DNA from: Pyrrhoderma lamaoense
Lineage: Eukaryota; Basidiomycota; Agaricomycetes; Hymenochaetales; Hymenochaetaceae
Length of the DNA stretch: 64,000 nt
Assembly (NCBI GenBank): GCA_002794735.1
Contig: NBAZ01000025.1
Span: 154,848 to 218,847, forward strand
Direction: 5' to 3'
The notes below the pieces were generated by a model, which saw only the letters and a list, made by a program, of their open reading frames with translations, did not search any database and had not been told where the DNA came from. The first letter of the stretch is position 1. Every line of letters starts with the position of its first letter. A program made the translations under genes and the position numbers. Shown piece after piece: positions 44,855 to 56,300 of the stretch.

Positions 44855-47800
44855 GGGGGGAACCTCGTTCGTCATTTTCGGAAAACTAGCTTTGATCATA
44901 CGGTCGCGCGGGCTGCTAGTCTTTTCCCGGCTCTTAATCATACTGGTCATTCACGTCTAGGCTCGGATGAACTGGTTGACCCTCTAGATCCCGTTTTGGT
45001 GAGTGTTTTTTTAATTTTAATTTTTCTTCCATGCTGTTTTCTCCCCCCCTCCGTATGACGCACTTTCTTGATTCTTTCATTTTCTTTACCCATCTGGAAA
45101 TCTTATTCATGACATTCAACTTTCCTTATTCTACTCTCGGGGGCTTTTCTTTCCCCTCAAACAATTCATTCCTTGAAATGCAAAACAACTGTATCGGGTT
45201 TAACCATCTAAAAATAATAACTCTAATTTCTAAATCTATTTACTAACAACAAAAAACACAAAAAAAAAACAGGGAAAAAGACGTGCTGATACGCCACATG
45301 CCGACTGCATTCTCCGAGCGGACCCACCTGCAGTCGAGACGTCCTCCTCGTCTTCCTCTTCGACCCCAATTCACGAAAGACGTCAACAACAACAGCAATT
45401 GGAGGCAACGACGACAAAGTCGACGTCGTTGGGCGTCCGACAGACGAGTCCGTTCCCTACGTCCTCCTTCGAGTTCGCGCTCGCGGGGTACGAGAACCTG
45501 TTTGGGCTCGTGAACGTGAACGCAGGTGTAGGTGTAGGTGTGTCCGGAGCTGATTTTTACTCGGATGATAAAGGGTTGGGTGGGATCGGTGGTGGTGGGA
45601 TTGGTGGGATTGGTGGTATTGGTGGTGGAGGAGGAGGACATCATGATACGCTTTCGTTCCCGGGTTCGACGAGATCTTCGATAGGGGGAGGTGGAGGGGG
45701 AGGAAGTGTTCCTTATTCTCCCGTTGACTCGCCTACCGCAGGAGGGAACGATGTCTTAACGAGTTCGGTGGTTCATCAGCATCATCAGCAACATCATCAG
45801 CACCAGCACCAGCAACATCAGCAGCATTTACATCATCAGCAAATGCAACAACATGCTTCGGAGGCTTTACAGTTACAACGGCTTTTACCATTCATGTATC
45901 CGTCGTATGATCCGACGACGGGGTTCGCGCATCATCATTCTCATCATTCTCATCATTCTCATCAGCAGCAACAGCATCAGTACACGCATGTAGACCCAAC
46001 ACAGTTATCCGCCACCACCTCCTCTTCCTCGTCTTCCGCTACTACCAAACGCACCACCACCAACAACAACAACGCGTCCCATTCTTCTAGCACTAACAGT
46101 ACGAGCACCGGAGGCGGAGGAGGAGGCGGACCGTTCCACCATCCAAGCCCATCAAGTGACGGCTGGGGCGGTGGAGGGTTAGACTTTATATCAAACAGCT
46201 CAACTGCCTCTCCCGAACCTTTCGGTCCCGGCCCCGGTCCCGGTCCTGGTCATGGTGGCGCTGGTGGGTCGAGCGGGTCAACGCCCCCCTCTATCGACAG
46301 TCCAGGGGGCGGGGGGTCGAGTTCTGCCGCTGTCCTTCTCGGCAGTAGTTCTAATTCCGTTTCTTTAGGTGGTTTAGGTGGTTTAGGTGGTGGTGGTGGT
46401 GGGGGAAGAGGAAGGAAAGGCACGGGTGGGTTGAAGGTGGATCCTACTGGAAATGGAAGCTCAAGCGGGGTTGGAAGTGGAAGCGGGGCCGGGGGCGGAA
46501 GTGGGAATAAGAAAAAAGGCGGGTTGGTGGGCTCTACCACCCATCCTTCGACCTCTTCTCATCATAGTAATCAACATAACGGCGTCGGCGTCGGCAGTGG
46601 CAGTGGTAGTGGTGGTAATGGTGGTAGTGGTAATGGTAGTGGTAATACAGCAGGAGGGGGAGACGATGGAGAAGGCGGGGTACCGACGATGTGTACGAAT
46701 TGTCAGACTAGGAACACGCCGCTTTGGAGAAGGGATCCGGAGGGGCAGCCGTTATGTGAGTTGGAAAGAGTTATCATACTTTTTTTTTCTTTTTTTTGGA
46801 TGAGTCTGGGTTTTTTTTCTTTCTTGAGGTGGATTGGTTTCTTGCTTTCGAAAACATTCGGAAGTAAAGTGTCCTTTATTTTTATTTCTTTTCGGTTCTC
46901 TCGTGTATCCTTTTTCTCTTTCCTTCCTTCTTCTCTTATTACTTTGGAGGATGTGGAGGATGGAGGCTTTTCTTGGGTGGATTGTTTTGGGTGGATTGCG
47001 TTACGTTGCGTCGTGGTCTGCTTTTTTACTTTCGAAAAAAAATCAGAAGAAAAAGAGTGTTTCTTTTTGAAATTTTCTTTCTACTCTCATACCGTTCTCT
47101 CTTGCCGTTTCTGCTTCTTTCTTTTCTTTTTTACTTTTGGTGTGATAGCATAGGTACTAACAAAACTCTCTCTTTTCTCTTTTTTTTTTCAACAACAGGT
47201 AACGCATGTGGTCTATTCTTTGTAAGTGCAACAATACATTCATTCCATTCATTCAAATTCAAATTATACATCATACATCACCAATCAATTCCACTTCCCC
47301 TTCCTCTCCTTCCTCTTCTTTTTCTTCGTCACTTCCCTTCCACCAACCCCCTCCCCCATTCAATCCATCAATCTCGTGATACCCCCCACTACCCCATGTT
47401 CCTAAACGTCCACCTGTTCTCGTGTTCTCGTGCCCCCGTGCTCTCGTGCTCTCATTTGTTTTGTTTTGTCCCCGTGCCCAACTCTCCAACTCTTCTCTTT
47501 CTCTCTTTGTCCTTCCTCTCTCTCCCCCATGACATCAAGGTCGTGTGCATGACGGGCACGGGGTGGGGGGGGTTCACTCCTTTCTTTTCCTTTCTTTCTT
47601 CTTTCCTTTTTCTTCTTCCTTCCTTTTTCTTATTTTTTTTTTCGTATTCATGATGTTATATGAAACTTACTAACGCGGTCCTTAACCTTCCCCTTCTTCT
47701 TCTTCTCCTTGGCTTGGCTTTTTAGAAACTTCATGGTGTCACTCGACCTCTTTCGCTCAAGACGGACGTCATTAAGAAGAGGTTAGTTTTTATTTTTTAT

Positions 47801-48589
47801 TTATTTATTTTTTTTCCTTCCGGGGGTTTTTTTTTGAGAGGGGTATTCAATGTCTGCTACTATTATAATCATTTATTACTATTATCACTATTATTATTAC
47901 TATTTTTATTATTGTTGTTGTCGTCGTCGTTCTACCCATCCCCCACTATCGTCTTCTTTTCTGATTCCTGTGTTCGTCTTTGGGTCTACTTTCTTCCACC
48001 TTCCACAATCCATTCCCTTCCTTTCGTTCCGTTCCGTCTCGAGCTTCGAGTTTCGATTCCACCCTCTCTTTCTCTCTCTCCGTGGATGATCTATTTCACC
48101 TATCTTCTCCGTTTCCGCGCCTTCAACCGTTCCGTTTCCGAATCGTATTTTCCTCCGATTCTTCTATTCACCTCCCCCCCCTCTCCTCTCCAAAAAAAAC
48201 AAACCAAACCAAGCCGCACATTTCACACATTTCTAACGACCACTCTCTCTTTTTTCTTTTTTAGGAACCGAGCGTCAAACGCAGTTAACGCAACACGCAA
48301 AAATGCAGCAGCTCCTACCATGCCTAAGATAGCTTCTTCTTCGAATAGGCCAAGGGCGGCTAGTTCTGCTGCTGCTGGTTCCGGTTCCACTGGTTCCGCT
48401 GCTGTCGGTTCGTCTTCCTCGTCCTCGTCTTCATCTGCGGTTGGGAAAGGGTCGGGAGGGAATAGTCATAGTAATAGTAATGGTGGTGGAGGAAGTGGTA
48501 GCGGAGGAAGTGGTGGGGGAGGAAGTTCGTCGCTGGCGATGAAGAGACAGAGAAGAAGTTCGGAGGCTACGTTGAGTCAGGGACGGTAA
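42037..48589 (+). CDS. Very large AreA/Gln3-like GATA transcription factor
   Basis: Exons: 42037-42646, 42758-44038, 44182-44998, 45273-46755, 47199-47221 (23 nt), 47726-47781 and 48265-48589, about 1,531 aa. Exon 2 carries the AreA-type N-terminal domain: [20 protein letters not shown] and [17 protein letters not shown]. The single GATA finger is C-x2-C-x17-C-x2-[21 protein letters not shown], then [20 protein letters not shown]. It is cut by introns between the two Cys pairs and again after FF. Exon 3 repeats a short motif ([12 protein letters not shown], then [12 protein letters not shown]). The rest is Gln, His, Gly and Ser homopolymer. Such factors activate nitrogen-catabolite genes at GATA sites; that role is inferred from the family. 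One base is missing near 42823 (LPSSRA to KVGNAAAAA). The last three introns are 443-504 nt and extremely pyrimidine-rich. The ATG at 42037 directly follows a leader acceptor. Confidence 0.88.
44829..44856 (+). repeat. CAA/CAG trinucleotide run (poly-Gln)
   Basis: A CAA/CAG run encodes about ten Gln residues in exon 3 of the GATA gene. Similar CAT/CAG and GGT/GGA runs fill exon 4 (about 45590-46000 and 46360-46660). Confidence 0.75.
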
Positions 48590-50450
48590 TTTCGGGATTT
48601 GGGGGGTGGAGGGGGGGAGTTCTGGGGCTTTTTTTTTTCCCTCCTCTCTTACATTTTCTTTTATTTCTCTCTCTTTCTTTTTTTTTAAATTTTGTGTATG
48701 TTTGTGTGTGCGTGTACGATTTTTTTCCCTACCCTTCTTATTTTTTTTCTGAATTTGGATTTTGGAGGGTAAAGAGGGAAGGAGGGGAAGTGGAGGTATG
48801 AAAGTTGCTTTTGTTATTTTTGTGGGAAAAAGCGGGAAGAGGGGAGGAAGAAATAAGGAACTCGATTTCAATCTTTTTCTCGGGATGGATGAATGGGGGG
48901 AGGGGTCATGGTGGTGTCGGTGGCGTCGGGCTAGATGCGAGTGCCTTCATTCCCCCCAAACCCTCTTTTCCAACTTCCCCTTTTTCCTTTGTACACTTCT
49001 CGTTCTTCGTTCTAATTGACATGTGTGGAGGGATCTTGTGATTGATTTTAGTTACCTTCGTTCTTTTCCTGTCTTCATTCTCATTCTCGAACTCGCTCTC
49101 GCCCTCTCCCACCCCACATTCATCTACCCCGCTCCCTCTCCCCCCCAACCTTCTTCTTCCCTAAACTTCCTACACTTTCTTCTGTTTTCCACTCCCGCTT
49201 CCCAACCCCTCTCGTTCTCACTCTCATGTTTACGCTTTCCTGATGATTACACCTCTCTGTAATAACTCGCTACCGACTGTCCAGCTCAAATCTTCCCTAC
49301 ATCCATCTCTCTTTCTCCTTCTTTCCTTCCGTCCCCTTCTCCGCCCCTCTCCCTGTCCAGAACAGAACAAACACCACTTCTCTTTGTGGAACTTGGTTTT
49401 TTTTTCCCTTCCTCTAACGTTTTACTCTCTACTCTTTTCTTCCCTTCATCTCCCTCATCTCATTCTTTTTTGAGTTGTTACTTTTGTTTTTTGTTTTCGT
49501 ATGTAGCTTTAAGTGAACCAACCCTCGGCTCCTCCTCCCCCTTTGCTCTTTTTTTTCTTAACGTCTCCACTGTTCTCTCTTCTCACCCTCTTCTCTTTCT
49601 GACTCTTTTTCTTCACTTTAATTCGGGCCGGTTCGACGACAAACTGTTATTCTTCTCTTTTCCTTTTCCTCCATATCCATCTTCATCTCCATCTTCATTT
49701 CCAAACTTTTTCCTTTTTTTTCACTTTCTCTTTTCATGGTTTCTGTTTTTTTAAAAATGTGTTAATGTGTTAATAGGGGTCGTTGTGTCGATGTATTGGG
49801 TGTTAGGTGTTGATGTATTGGGTGTTAGGTGTTGATGTGTTGATGTGTCGATGCGTTGGATGTTGGATGTTGGCTACGAATAAAATATGCCTGGTTTTTC
49901 TTTCTTCCTTCCTTACAATTTTTCTTAGGGACCTTGTGAAAATCTCTTTGTTGGTTTGAGTTTTGACTTGGGCAACTGGGGTTCTAAGGATGCGTTAGCG
50001 TTAACGCCAGCGTCAGTGTTTCATTTCTCTTTCTCGTTCTCCTTCTTTTGGTTTAAAATTAAGGTCCAAGTCTGAGTCTGAGTCCACGCGAAAGGCCAAA
50101 GGCCAAAAACGACCTCTGTTATCGTTAGTGTAAGTGGTAGTGTAACCACGTTATATAAAATATAACAAATATAACATATCATAATCTATGAAATACGTGC
50201 ACATACTCCCCCTCCTCCTCCCTCCTCCCTCTTTGCCTGTTCGTGCTCGTGTCTCTTTCGTCATCACATACGCACTCCCTCTTTTTTCTTACTAACTCTG
50301 ATTTCTGATAGAGACGTCTGTTTCTCTCTTTTTTCTGTCATTTGTGCATGTTTGTTCGTATTTGTTCATGCTTGGTTACGTGTATTGTTAGCTGTGAGTT
50401 AGCTTGTGTGTATTCAAGTATTGTGGATAAGATGTTATCAATATAATATA
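48590..50450. other. 3' flank of the GATA gene, strongly pyrimidine-skewed
   Basis: No gene is seen. From about 48600 to 49760 the plus strand is mostly C and T, with long T runs. This gives several open but meaningless frames (Phe/Ser/Leu only). From about 49770 there is a short tandem of GTTGATGTATTGGGTGTTAG-like units (about 49785-49870). Confidence 0.4.
49785..49872 (+). repeat. Short tandem repeat
   Basis: Imperfect copies of a unit close to GATGTATTGGGTGTTAGGTG (then shorter GATGTGTTGATGTGTC and GTTGGATGTTGGATG variants) follow one another. It is non-coding. Confidence 0.6.
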
Positions 50451-50926
50451 CAGTCAAACCTCTCACATCTCACAATGAATCTCCTCATACTGAATAATCT
50501 CCTGTAGTGAACTGCAAATTCCATTTCCCATGTTGGTGAATATTGTATAGTGAATAAATTCATATAATGAATAGTGAATAAATTTTTTTCATAAAAATAT
50601 CCAGTATAAGAGGTTTAATCACGGGTTTAACTTCTAAATATAGTAATAATTTCGCTTACTTCATATAAGCTAACAAATATTCTGTATATATTCTCAGGAG
50701 TATTCTTATTTTTGTTGTTTACAAGATATTACTGATTTTTTAATATTGTTTTCCATTTTATTTTTCATATAATTATCATACTTATCGTATGCATCATGAT
50801 ATAGAAGGAATATTCAACTTGTATTTTTAATAATTGATTATGTAATGACCTTTGTTAGTGAATAACTCTTATAATGAATCAAAATTTTCACTTCCCGACT
50901 GCAATTCACTATAAGAGGTTTGACTG
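50451..50926. mobile_element. MITE of the Tc1/mariner-pogo type, 476 bp
   Basis: The ends are a perfect 13-bp inverted repeat: CAGTCAAACCTCT at 50451 and AGAGGTTTGACTG ending at 50926. Each end is flanked by TA (50449-50450 and 50927-50928), the target duplication of Tc1/mariner/pogo elements. Similar sub-terminal words (TAGTGAA-type, TGAATAA) occur at both sides. There is no transposase ORF, so it would need a helper in trans. An internal copy of the right end (TATAAGAGGTTTA, 50605-50617) suggests an inner or nested element of about 170 bp. Confidence 0.85.
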
Positions 50927-50928
50927 TA

Positions 50929-53345
50929 TAATATTATTGTTTATGTATATACGTTTCGTATCTATGAGTGATCACCGGTGTTTTTCCCTATCCTAGAAAA
51001 TAAGCAACTGCTTTCTTCTTATGGTTTTTGGTTTTTGACGTAAATGCGAGACTAAGATATGTACTTCTTTTTATCTATCTTTCTCGGTTTTGCTTCTAAT
51101 AAGCATATAAGCATATTACAAGAGTGTTGGCTTATTGCTTGAAATTTAGTGCTTCGTCTTTATGCCTTTTGTATAGTGTATAGTGTATAGTGTATGACCA
51201 AACCAGACCAGAATAACAGAAGAATGTTCAATGCAATCCCTCTCATCACCTATTATCAGCGATCCAACTTGATGTTCCCCAGATCACTTACTAGATCGGA
51301 AGAAGGCAGGATGAAGACTCACAAGGAAGCAAAGTATACTTACAAGTATGTATTGGGGAAATTCTTTAGGATCGGGGAGCTGGTGATACACGGTAAACTA
51401 TGGGAAAGGTGTATGTTAAGACCAGAAACCAGAGACACGAATTACGTGTACTCTTCTCTCCTTGTTATGTTTTTTTTCTCTTGATGTTTTGTAGAGTTTA
51501 GGCTTTGGGCCTTCGAGAAGGAAAAGTTAGGAGAAATTGAAGTTAGTAATAATGATAATTTTAAATTCTATCATCCAAAGGAAGCCAGAAACAGAAGACC
51601 TACAAACCAAACGACGAAAGAACCCGTCAAATCGTATGGGTGGACCCTACTTCGAAAAAAGGTGGATTATGTTGATGGATAACGAACAGGGTACTGGGAC
51701 TCAATAAGAACTTGTACAGGATCCAAGCCCAGATTTCTAGTCTATGTCTTTTGGATTATTGAAGATAATTTTCGTTATGAGTTTCTACCAATGTAAAAGG
51801 TCTGATAGACGGTCATGGAGTCACGGTGGATGGAGAAGAAGCCCGTTGTTTGGGTGTGTAGGGTGAAGCGTACGCTTAGGACTTCAAACTTAATGGGTCT
51901 TTGGGGTGAAACTTAAAGGATACCATGATATGAAGTTATCGGATGAAAGAGTGCAAGATTCCGTGGCAGGTGGGTACAAAGAAAAAAGGTAATATACGTA
52001 AGTGAGTGAATCCTCAAATGCAAGCGATAAATTGTCCAAATAGCGTATGTCGCTTATAGTTACCTGGCCCGTCCTTTCGTATACCCACCTGTATGCATGT
52101 CCTATGTAACGATTACAATATAAGAGAGAAGAGGTTCAACCATCACCAATATGGATATCAATACTTTCCTCGGTGACAATAACGAGATGACATATTACCG
52201 GATGCATTATCCGTCAAACCCCTTCGTCGTCTGATGGAAAGTCCAAAGTTTTTAGTAAAACATAGCCGGTTTATTGGTGGCGGAATAAATAAGGCTTCGA
52301 ACAGTAAAGTTACCTGTACGAGTAAGATCAACGACGGGGGAATGGGGAGAGTGATTTTTTTTGGGTAGATTAGTGTTAGTTGCATATCTTCTTTGTTGTT
52401 CCTCTTTCTTCGACGCAAAGACGTACGCAAGTAACTCGCATCCTTTTCTCTGAGTCTCTCTGAAAAACGCCTTAAACGATATTAGATTGTTGTGGCGACG
52501 CACAGAACATAACGGACGCATAGACTCGGTGGGCGCTCGATCTTAAAAGAGAAGAAGAGTAAGTACTCCTCGAAACGGATGATTTATAAACATTCTACAC
52601 ACTACACTCTGAGAGAGAGCTGACTTTTGTGTTTAAGCCCTCTCAACTTTTTTTTATCACTTTGTTTAACTCACACTGTGGAGGGACGGGTGATTTGAAG
52701 AACCATTTAGAGTTACAGCTTTTTTACTCGAAGTGAGGCCACATCTTCGCTATATAATAACTGCCTACTTCTTTCTCATCCGTTCTTTCTCGCTCTACCT
52801 TTGTTTCGTATATGCTTTCCTCATCCCAGGTTAGAGATAAAGGAGTGCTTGAAACGAAAGAAGACATTCTCAACGGGCTACGAGATACTTTTACGACGAT
52901 ACAAAACTGAACAGTCACGACGCATTTATCGCATCTCGGGGATAAATTGGCATATTGGCATTAAATTTAAATCGATTCTTTAGACTGAGTTTTAGTTCAG
53001 TCATCAAGTAATACGTGACCAATCCCTGAACCATAACCTTCTCTTTCCAAATCACGCACGCACGCACGCCTAGCTCTCAGCTACCACTTTTTTTTTTGGA
53101 AAGAAATAAAGAAAAGAGAAAAAGGAGGACACACAATCCACCATCCAAATACCAAAGTACGAATTCATTTCGCCAAAAAGAATAGAAGCTCTCCTCATTG
53201 TATATTTCCCCTTCCCTTTCCCCCTTTTTTTATCTAAAAAAAGAGAAGAGATAAGTTATAATACATAATCTCTAAACTCTCTCGCCCCTCCCTCTGTTTC
53301 TTTATCACCTTCCTTTTTGTGAAGGTTCTCGCTGAACACCGTTAA
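50929..53345. other. Intergenic, no convincing gene
   Basis: This is AT-rich sequence with an ATG-started 96-codon plus-strand frame at 51194-51484 of no known family, and short minus-strand frames at 52158-52918. None shows domains or an exon pattern. The promoter and missing 5' exon(s) of the Sec7 gene should lie near the right end. Confidence 0.35.
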
Positions 53346-56300
53346 TCTTCGTGCATATTACCCACGCTGGCGCCGAGTCCGTACTTCCGTAATACGGCCG
53401 CCAGCCAGGCGCAGCCATCCTCATCCTCGTCGTCTTCATCAGCTCAGCAGCAGCAACACCAATCGCATCTACAGCAGCAGCAACAACAACACCATCCTCC
53501 ACCACCTTCATCTTTTCGTCCTGGCGGCCTAAGACCAAGAGACGTGAGCAGTGCAAGTACGAATACGACGAAGAGCAGTAGTGGCTCAATCTCTTCATCC
53601 TCTTCCTCCTCTTCCGGCTTTTTTGGTGGCAGCACGATCTTCAGTCGACTAGGTGCAGGCTTAAGTGGAGGTGGCGGCGGTAACGCCAACTCAAACTCTA
53701 ACAATACCAATAACGTGAGCGGGGCAGCGGCGTCGGCGTCGGTGTTAGCTCTCTTATTTCATCTGGGTTCGGATTTGGGACGGGGTCGTCCGGGCCTGGG
53801 AACCCTGTGTACGGCAGGAGGAATATTAATAGGAGCACGGGAAACTTGGGTGTGGATACTTCGAGGGCTAATAATCGTAGGATATCAAGAACAGATTTGG
53901 ATTTTGAGGAAGCGTTAAGGAGCCCAGATACGACTGTTGTTATTTCCGAAGGACTTGATTTGAATTCACTTGGTGCTGGGAGTGGGGAAGCGTTAACTAC
54001 TACGTCAACGACGACGAGTTCGAGAAGTAGTAGTACGAGTAGGTCACATTCTGCTGGGAGACAGAGTGCTACTGGGTCGGGGTCTGCAGGTGCCGGAACG
54101 ACTGCTAGTGGTAGTGTGAGTGTAGGTACAGGTACAAATAGTCCAGCAAATATCGGCGCAAGTCTTAATCCGCCCTTGTCGGCAGTTCAACAACAACAGC
54201 AACAGCAACAACATCATCAACAACAATTAAGACATCAAAGCCAAGGATCTGGTGCAGGAGGTTCCACACCACAAATATCACTAACTCGTTCCCGGTCCCC
54301 ATCGGGCACAACTTCGTCTTCTACTACGGACAACAACGACCGGTATTTTGACGCTGAGGAGGAGGACGTTCAGACGAAGAGACGGTCGTTACTACGATCT
54401 CCTGGGACCGCTAGTAGTCCCGACTTGAAGACTCTTGTACGGAAGGCTAAAGAACGTGCTGGTTTGGGTGGTGGACATCATCATAATCACGACTCTCAGC
54501 GAGCGTCACCCTCATCAACAGCACAAGCAGGTGGACGACAGGCACGGACAAGAGAAGATTCGTCCTCATCGAGTGGTAAAAATAGGTCTTCTATTATTAA
54601 CAGTTTGTCTCCCGACGTTTCGAGGACGCGTCAACGCTCAGCAACGACGAGTGTGAACAGTAATAGTGAGACAGCTTCAATGGCGTCTTCACAAGGTTCC
54701 CATACAACTGTGCAGCGAGGGAAGCTGGTGAAGAGTAGGGCAGCTCAGGATGTATCAACTGAGGCTCAAACAATCTCTTATGGCTCTCCTGTGAGCTCAG
54801 AATGGGTGTTTTCAGAGACCAACTCGAGCCCGAGAAGCCGATCAGATACCATTCAAAGCAAGGTATGTATACTATACTCCGTCATGTATTATTCGGTTTC
54901 TTTGATGGGTTACCAAAATTCTAACTGAGCGCAGGGAAAATCATCAGTCCGTTCAAAGACGAGTGCTTTTCTTGGTAAAATAATAAATCAGGCGTCATTA
55001 CGAGATAAGGTATGAACGACATTTTGTATTTCGCTTGTTATTTCATGAAGGAAAGGAAGGTTACTAACTACCGGAACAGCGAGCTGATCTCTATGCATCT
55101 CCTACAACTCCCATTTCATCTTATCCTGGATCAGGTTTCTATCAATCAGACGATACACCACCTCCCGTACCACCTATACCCCGAGAACACCGTTCTCCAA
55201 AAGCGTCACCAGTGACGGAGATATTTAATAGCCAACCTGGCACACCCAACACAGGGAAACCCCTTCCACCGATACAAAAACCATCGAAAAAAGGTCCGGA
55301 TACTACAACTGAGAGAGACCTTGAGGATGTTAAAACGAGAATTCTGACCGATCGTGTAGGACCCTCAGCTCGTGCCCATCTCCTGAACGAACAATTAAAG
55401 GCAAGGCGCCCACTTCGGTGGCGCGCAAACGTCGTAGCATGAGTGTCAGCGACGCCGATCTCAAGAAGATGATCACGACCAACTCGAATGAAAGGATAAA
55501 ATCTTCATTGTCTAAAGAATGGGAGTCGGGCTCCGAATACAGCGCTAGTGGTATTGTTAAAGACCTGAAAGGAGAATTGTCATCACAGCTTGACCCAATC
55601 TCAGCTTCATCTCTTGACCTCAAAGATCCTTCAACACCTAAAAAATCAACTTTCGATACTACTCTGACGACGACCTTAGCTGACGCAAGAGGGAGATTAC
55701 AAGATCGAGAACAGCGTCCACAACTCAGAATGGTTTCATCTTCACCTACGACTGCAACCACATCCACCTATACCACAACACCTTCCTATCTGTAGATACC
55801 ACCAATACTAATGTAGAGGACCCTATAATCCCTCCTCGTTCGTCTTCCCTCATCACCCCACTTAAAACTCCTGACAATCTTAAAAAATTAGTGAATGTTC
55901 CAACTGTAAAATATGGGCCACGGTCTCAGCGACCTAGCTCAACCAATATTTATGGTTCCGGGCCGGCTTCAGCCACTGTGAGCCGCGACGCTTCGCGACT
56001 TCATGTTCAGCATCGGTCTACCGCCTCTAGCTCCGAACCTTCTCTTATTCCCGTTTATGATGATGATAGGTTACGGGATCCGAAACGTACTGTGCGGCTT
56101 GTGCCTTCTTCGAATTCAGTTGCTTGGTCAGATGCTAGTTCACCTTCGCTTAGTATGTATCTGAGCTCTCAGACGGATTTGAATGAGGAATCTGGGAGTG
56201 GGCGTGTGACCGCCACCAAACCTGCTCGTGATGATCCGATTGATATTGAAACGAAAGGAAAAGAAGCTGCAGTGAAATGTTGGACTGAAGATGAAGATTT

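Noticed and set aside
46250..46540. Pro-rich minus-strand ORF in the GATA gene
   Set aside because: It is the antisense shadow of Gly-rich GGT/GGA repeats in exon 4.
46973..48264. Long Phe/Ser/Leu-rich plus-strand ORFs
   Set aside because: They come from C/T-rich introns of the GATA gene; composition alone keeps them open.
49785..49872. CRISPR-like or minisatellite array
   Set aside because: The units are contiguous, degenerate and without spacers, in a eukaryotic genome; it is an ordinary short tandem repeat.
51194..51484. 96-codon plus-strand ORF between the MITE and the Sec7 gene
   Set aside because: It has no recognisable family and no supporting signals, and the AT-rich surroundings make a chance frame likely.
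53305..53710. Minus-strand ORFs rich in Cys/Leu/Pro near the Sec7 start
   Set aside because: They are antisense shadows of CAG and TCC repeats in the Gln/Ser-rich N-terminus.
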